Positions 60,416-64,000 of a stretch of 64,000 bases of DNA are shown here, one piece after another. The translations under genes and the position numbers were made by a program. Source of the DNA: Medicago truncatula. Lineage: Eukaryota > Streptophyta > Magnoliopsida > Fabales > Fabaceae. The notes beneath the pieces are model-generated. The model saw only the letters and a program-made list of their open reading frames with translations, did no database searches and had not been told where the DNA came from. Location: NCBI RefSeq assembly GCF_003473485.1, contig NC_053046.1, positions 878,001 through 942,000 of the forward strand. The letters are read 5' to 3'. Each line of letters starts with the position of its first letter. Within the stretch, counting starts at the first letter, position 1.

Positions 60416-61622
60416 AATGGATCCAAGCCTATGAAATTCTTTATATATGCTAGCAAAAATTATATTATTTTTTTAATACTTGTAGAGAAAAATAAATTAA
60501 TCATCCATTATTGATATATAACTATAATCATCGCAATTAACCAAAAAAATATTTGTGATCAAAATACAAAATGTAATTGTTTTTATCTAAATCATATATA
60601 CTCCAACACCTAAGTTATTTTTGGACAGGTTTTGACCCCTATGCTACGTTATCAACAAAATTATCATTAAGACTGTAAAAAAAAAAAAAAATTATCATTA
60701 AAAGAACTCAGAATAATTTAGACTATTTTATTTTATTCTAAATCTTGGCTCTATCCAATAACCAACAATTGAAAATCACTTTTAATAAATTATGTCTAAT
60801 GTTAGTTAATTTGGTGTCTTCTCTCTTATTACCATGATCTATGAATAACACGACTTTTAAATTTAGTTTATCAAGAGACAACTCTAATCAAGGGATGGAG
60901 TTTCTCATGAACAGAGGGAGGGCCGCGACCCGATAGAAGAAAATATTTCATATGGAAATTATTAAATTACCCTGATTTGTTTTAAAAATAAAATTACAAG
61001 AGTTATACATCATATTTAGTAGACAAGTAATGAATTTGTTTTGGTCTAATGATAGTTAAAAAGCTTTTAATATTTGATATATGCATATAGTTGAAAAATT
61101 ATCCAATAGATTTCATGAGATATTGAAAAATCATAGATAGGAAGTGATTTTGTTGTTTTGTGTGAATAACGACGATTCAAGAGATGGCATGTGCGACAGT
61201 GCGAGGTGTGGGTGGGTTTGTAGAGAGCAGAAACAGAATGGATAAGGCATCACCATTTTTTTGTATACATTTGATCTTCCTAGGACGCATGTTCAAATGT
61301 ATATGCGAAGTATCTCATATTAGTCAATAGTCATGTACAATATGTTTTTTTGTTAGAGGATGTAAAATCTGTTTAAAGAAAAAAAGAAATTACATACATA
61401 TGAGTGGAGCATCGTTACTTTAAAACGTACACATACATATACTTTTTCAATTTTAAAGCATCTAAATCAATACCTTAATTACTTGATAGGAGATTGTACG
61501 ATGATATATCTGGATCATGGTTCAATTAGATTGAATCGGACAACCAATAAATTAATAAAATAAAATAAAAAAAATTAAATGATAAATGCAAAGTGTCCTT
61601 TAATTTTGTTACATATATTTAA
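60416..61622. other. Spacer between GNAT genes
   Basis: AT-rich, no gene. The block TGAGATATTGAAAAATCATAG, then GAAGTGATTTTGTTGTTTTG (about 61107-61160) recurs upstream of copy 2 near 62868-62915, so the duplicated unit includes this flank. Confidence 0.6.
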
Positions 61623-62204
61623 TCATAGTTGAATATCAGTAGAAAGAAGACTGAACATGATCATATCTCTGCTTTTTCCTTTAAAGAATACATACTTTCT
61701 AAGAACTCCCTCTTTTTGAAAACCAACTTTTTCAAGTACTCTTTGTGACCCAACATTATCCACATCAACAAGAGCTTCAAGCCTTTCCAAATATGAAAAT
61801 TCACTGAATGCAAATGTAACCATAACCATTTGTTTCACAGCACACGTGGCAATCCCTTTACCCCAGTATTTAGAGGCTAGAACATAACCAATTTCTGCAC
61901 ATTTGTACCTGCTCTTATCATGAAGTGAACTCGAGAACAACTTAATACACCCAATAACATGATCATTATGGCATATTGCTTTGCATTGTAGTAGATATTC
62001 ACTTTCTATATTTTCAATGAAGTTGATGCCTTGGTCTTTGCTGGTGTAAGGTTCCCCCCAGAACTTGGCCACTTTTTCATCAGTCTGCCACACCATTACA
62101 TCATCAAGGTCAGAAAGATTAAAGGATCGGAGTGTGATTTGGTTCAAATCGATGATCTCTTCTTCTTTGGCACATGGTTTGGAGGAAATAAAAGTTTCTT
62201 CCAT
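61623..62204 (-). CDS. GNAT acetyltransferase, copy 2
   Basis: Single exon, 193 residues from ATG 62204 (MEETFISSKPCAKEEEIIDL). An in-frame Met 12 codons earlier (62240) exists, but the TATA box ends only about 23 bases beyond it and the paralogue starts at the equivalent of the later Met. Domain as in copy 1: ITLRSFNLSDLDDVMVW, IGYVLASKYWGKGIATCAVK, LEALVDVDNVGSQRVLEKVG. Differences cluster before the acetyl-CoA loop (LWCKAICIN versus LQCKAICHN; SLSSSSPGD versus KLFSSSLHD), where substrate contacts lie in GNATs. Confidence 0.9.
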   Translation of the reverse strand: MEETFISSKPCAKEEEIIDLNQITLRSFNLSDLDDVMVWQTDEKVAKFWGEPYTSKDQGINFIENIESEYLLQCKAICHNDHVIGCIKLFSSSLHDKSRYKCAEIGYVLASKYWGKGIATCAVKQMVMVTFAFSEFSYLERLEALVDVDNVGSQRVLEKVGFQKEGVLRKYVFFKGKSRDMIMFSLLSTDIQL

Positions 62205-62262
62205 AACTTGTGTTTCTTTTATGAGTTTATTTGGATGCATTCAACAAGTGTTTATTTTTAGG

Positions 62263-62278
62263 CTATTTATAAATAAAG
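62263..62278 (-). promoter_or_regulatory. TATA box of GNAT copy 2
   Basis: CTTTATTTATAAATAG on the minus strand. Transcription would begin about 30 bp downstream, near 62235, which favours ATG 62204 as start. Upstream blocks match copy 1 (AAGTTGCACGGAAGAA, TTTCAAGGCTGCTT). Confidence 0.65.
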
Positions 62279-63181
62279 TCATGGAGATGAAAAAAAGGAA
62301 GTTGCACGGAAGAAAGGTCGAAGTTGGGATCAAGCAAGAAAGTGAAGTAATGGATTTCAAGGCTGCTTCATGTCTCTGCCTACCTTGGTTGACTTGAATA
62401 TGCATTAAATGGGATCCAAACCTATGAAGCTCACATCCATGAAAATGAAAGTATTGTAGTTCTTTATATATGCTAGCAAAAACTATATATATAATTGTTT
62501 TTATTCTTGTAAAGAAAAATAAATTGATCATCATTCCTGTGTATCTTGTACGGTTCTATTTATATATATATTAAAGTGTTATTGAAAAACAATTACAATA
62601 ATTTTTTTTTTTGTCTTCTTTCCGAATGTGCAACAAGTGGGGTTTTGGCACTCCTTGTGCTGAAATCTCCAAATTTTCAGTAATATAATCCATTTTAACT
62701 TTTTCAAAAAAAAATGAATTTGATAATTCTAAGTTGTGCTTTGGCTCTAATGATAGTTAAGAAGTTTGTTTTTTTAATACCGATACTATATGCACTATAT
62801 GCTGTTAGAAAGAAAAAAAAAACCATATGGACTATAGTTTAAAAATATTATCCAATGGATTTCATGAGATATTGAAAAATTATAGATATGCAACAAGTGA
62901 TTTTAGTTGTTTTGTGATTCAAGAGATGGCTTGTGGGATGGGTTTCTAAAGAGCAGAAACAGGATGGATAGGCATCACTGCATCAATTACGGTGGTCTCT
63001 AATCTATAGCTAAGCTACTAGTGTCTAATAATTTGATAATTTCAACACCATTTTTATGTATATCATTTACATCTTCACTAATCTACCACAATTTTATATA
63101 CCTTTGATCTTCCTAGGATGCACCTTATAGACCTAAGCATAAGCAGCACCTTATAGAGATTACTCATAATATAATATCTAA

Positions 63182-63728
63182 GAGTGTGTTTGGATGGGGA
63201 AATGTTTTGAGGGAATGTATTGTTTTGAGGGAATTCAAATACTTTGGGGTGAATTCCATTGTTTGGATAATAATTTGAAGCATTTTCAAAATATGGAAAT
63301 TTATGAAGTATTTTGTTCAAGTTAAATTTAGAGGATTTCAAATGACACCTAAAAGCTAAGAATTTCAAATTTCTTCATTGTTGTTATTTTTCATATTTTG
63401 CATTTTGGTCCTCAAATTTTCCAAAAATTTCAAATTGACCCCAATAAATTTCCAAAAATTGCAAATTGGTCCCTCAATTTTTTCAAAAATTATAATTTGA
63501 CCCCTCAAATTTTTAAAATTTACATTTTGACCCCTAATTTCAATTTTCAAATTTGACCCAAAAAAATTAAAATTTATAAAAGTTGTCCAAAAATGATGAC
63601 AATGAATTTTTTTATTACTTCATCCAAACAAAAGAATTGAGAAATGAAAGTAATTTAATTAAATCATTTAAATTGTCTAGAATTCTAAATTCTTTAAAAT
63701 TTCTCAATTACCTCATTCAAACACACTC
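63182..63728. mobile_element. Tourist/PIF-Harbinger-like MITE
   Basis: TIRs GAGTGTGTTTGGATGGGG and, inward from the right, GAGTGTGTTTGAATGAGG. A perfect TAA duplication flanks them (63179-63181 and 63729-63731). 547 bp with subterminal inverted similarity. No transposase. Confidence 0.85.
63405..63560. repeat. Minisatellite inside the MITE
   Basis: About five degenerate units of the type TTTGGTCCTCAAATTTTCC / AAAAATTTCAAATTGACCCC, 30-35 bp each, expanded within the element. Confidence 0.75.
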
Positions 63729-63953
63729 TAAAACTGTTTTAACTTCGCTTGCCTATTACTTTCCTTTCTTAACAAGGCAAACCTCAAATATCACAAAAAA
63801 AGAAAAATGTAATACATCAGAATTGATTCTAAAGATAGATTTCAATATTAAAAGAAAATTATGATTGAAAAATGAAACGTATTAAAGTTGGAAACTCAAG
63901 GAGGCCAAGATGCCTAAGGGTGAATATTTTCCTATGATTTCCAAACAAATGAA

Positions 63954-64000
63954 TCATAGTTGGAGATCATTAGAAAGAACACTAAACATGATCATATCTC
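63954..64000 (-). CDS. GNAT acetyltransferase, copy 3, C-terminus only
   Basis: The last 15 codons on the minus strand, DMIMFSVLSNDLQL then TGA, match the ends of the other two copies (DMIISSVLFTDPQL, DMIMFSLLSTDIQL). The rest lies beyond the window. Confidence 0.85.
   Translation of the reverse strand, partial: DMIMFSVLSNDLQL

Noticed and set aside
62205-62240. Upstream Met as start of GNAT copy 2
   Set aside because: It lies only about 23 bases from the TATA box, at or before the expected transcript start, and the paralogue lacks the extension.

Overview
The window is nuclear DNA of a dicot plant, almost certainly a legume close to Medicago or Trifolium. It is AT-rich, with short exons in long introns bounded by GT-AG. 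Its proteins read as plant families: PPR-DYW, OBERON-like PHD, DUF1677, VOC/glyoxalase and eS1. The spacers are full of Stowaway, hAT and Mutator MITEs, tRNA-derived SINEs of legume type, LINE tails and TG..CA solo LTRs. I cannot name the species from sequence alone.

Layout. 135-1160 holds the last two exons of a cysteine synthase. 2900-14170 is the most unusual part: about seven head-to-tail units of roughly 1.6 kb with no protein gene. Each unit carries a short (68-112 nt, class A) and usually a longer (91-177 nt, class B) RNA-like module. Each module starts with GAGGC plus a C box (RTGATGA) and ends with a D box (CTGA) plus GCCTC. Inside is a conserved hairpin, TGGC-GAG-GCG / CGC-A-GCCA, whose arms show paired changes between copies. 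Between modules lie two conserved short blocks with splice-site-like borders. I read the locus as a tandemly amplified host gene for box C/D-type small RNAs of an unrecognised family: 12 modules that look whole, plus one remnant.

16.3-19.7 kb (minus) has two paralogous four-exon VOC genes with a stray third terminal exon between them. 21.7-22.4 kb has a short TSR2-like gene. 27.5-30.3 kb has a four-exon OBERON-like PHD gene. 33.3-33.9 kb (minus) has an HSP20-like single-exon gene. 37.6-43.0 kb (minus) has a six-exon gene for an uncharacterised 271-residue protein with a hydrophobic middle. 47.8-50.6 kb is a PPR-DYW RNA-editing factor split by an intron rich in transposon sequence. 51.9-52.2 kb (minus) is a DUF1677 gene. 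56.1-58.3 kb is the complete six-exon gene for ribosomal protein eS1 (RPS3a), with a site II/telo-box promoter. 59.6 kb to the window end (minus) is a tandem family of GNAT acetyltransferase genes, two whole and one cut by the window edge.

The genes do not form an operon-like unit. The local themes are tandem duplication (C/D-like RNAs, VOC, GNAT) and heavy colonisation of introns and spacers by small transposons. Several insertions can be dated relative to one another because paralogous units give empty sites. All gene models are read by eye from splice signals and family resemblance, with no transcript or database evidence.
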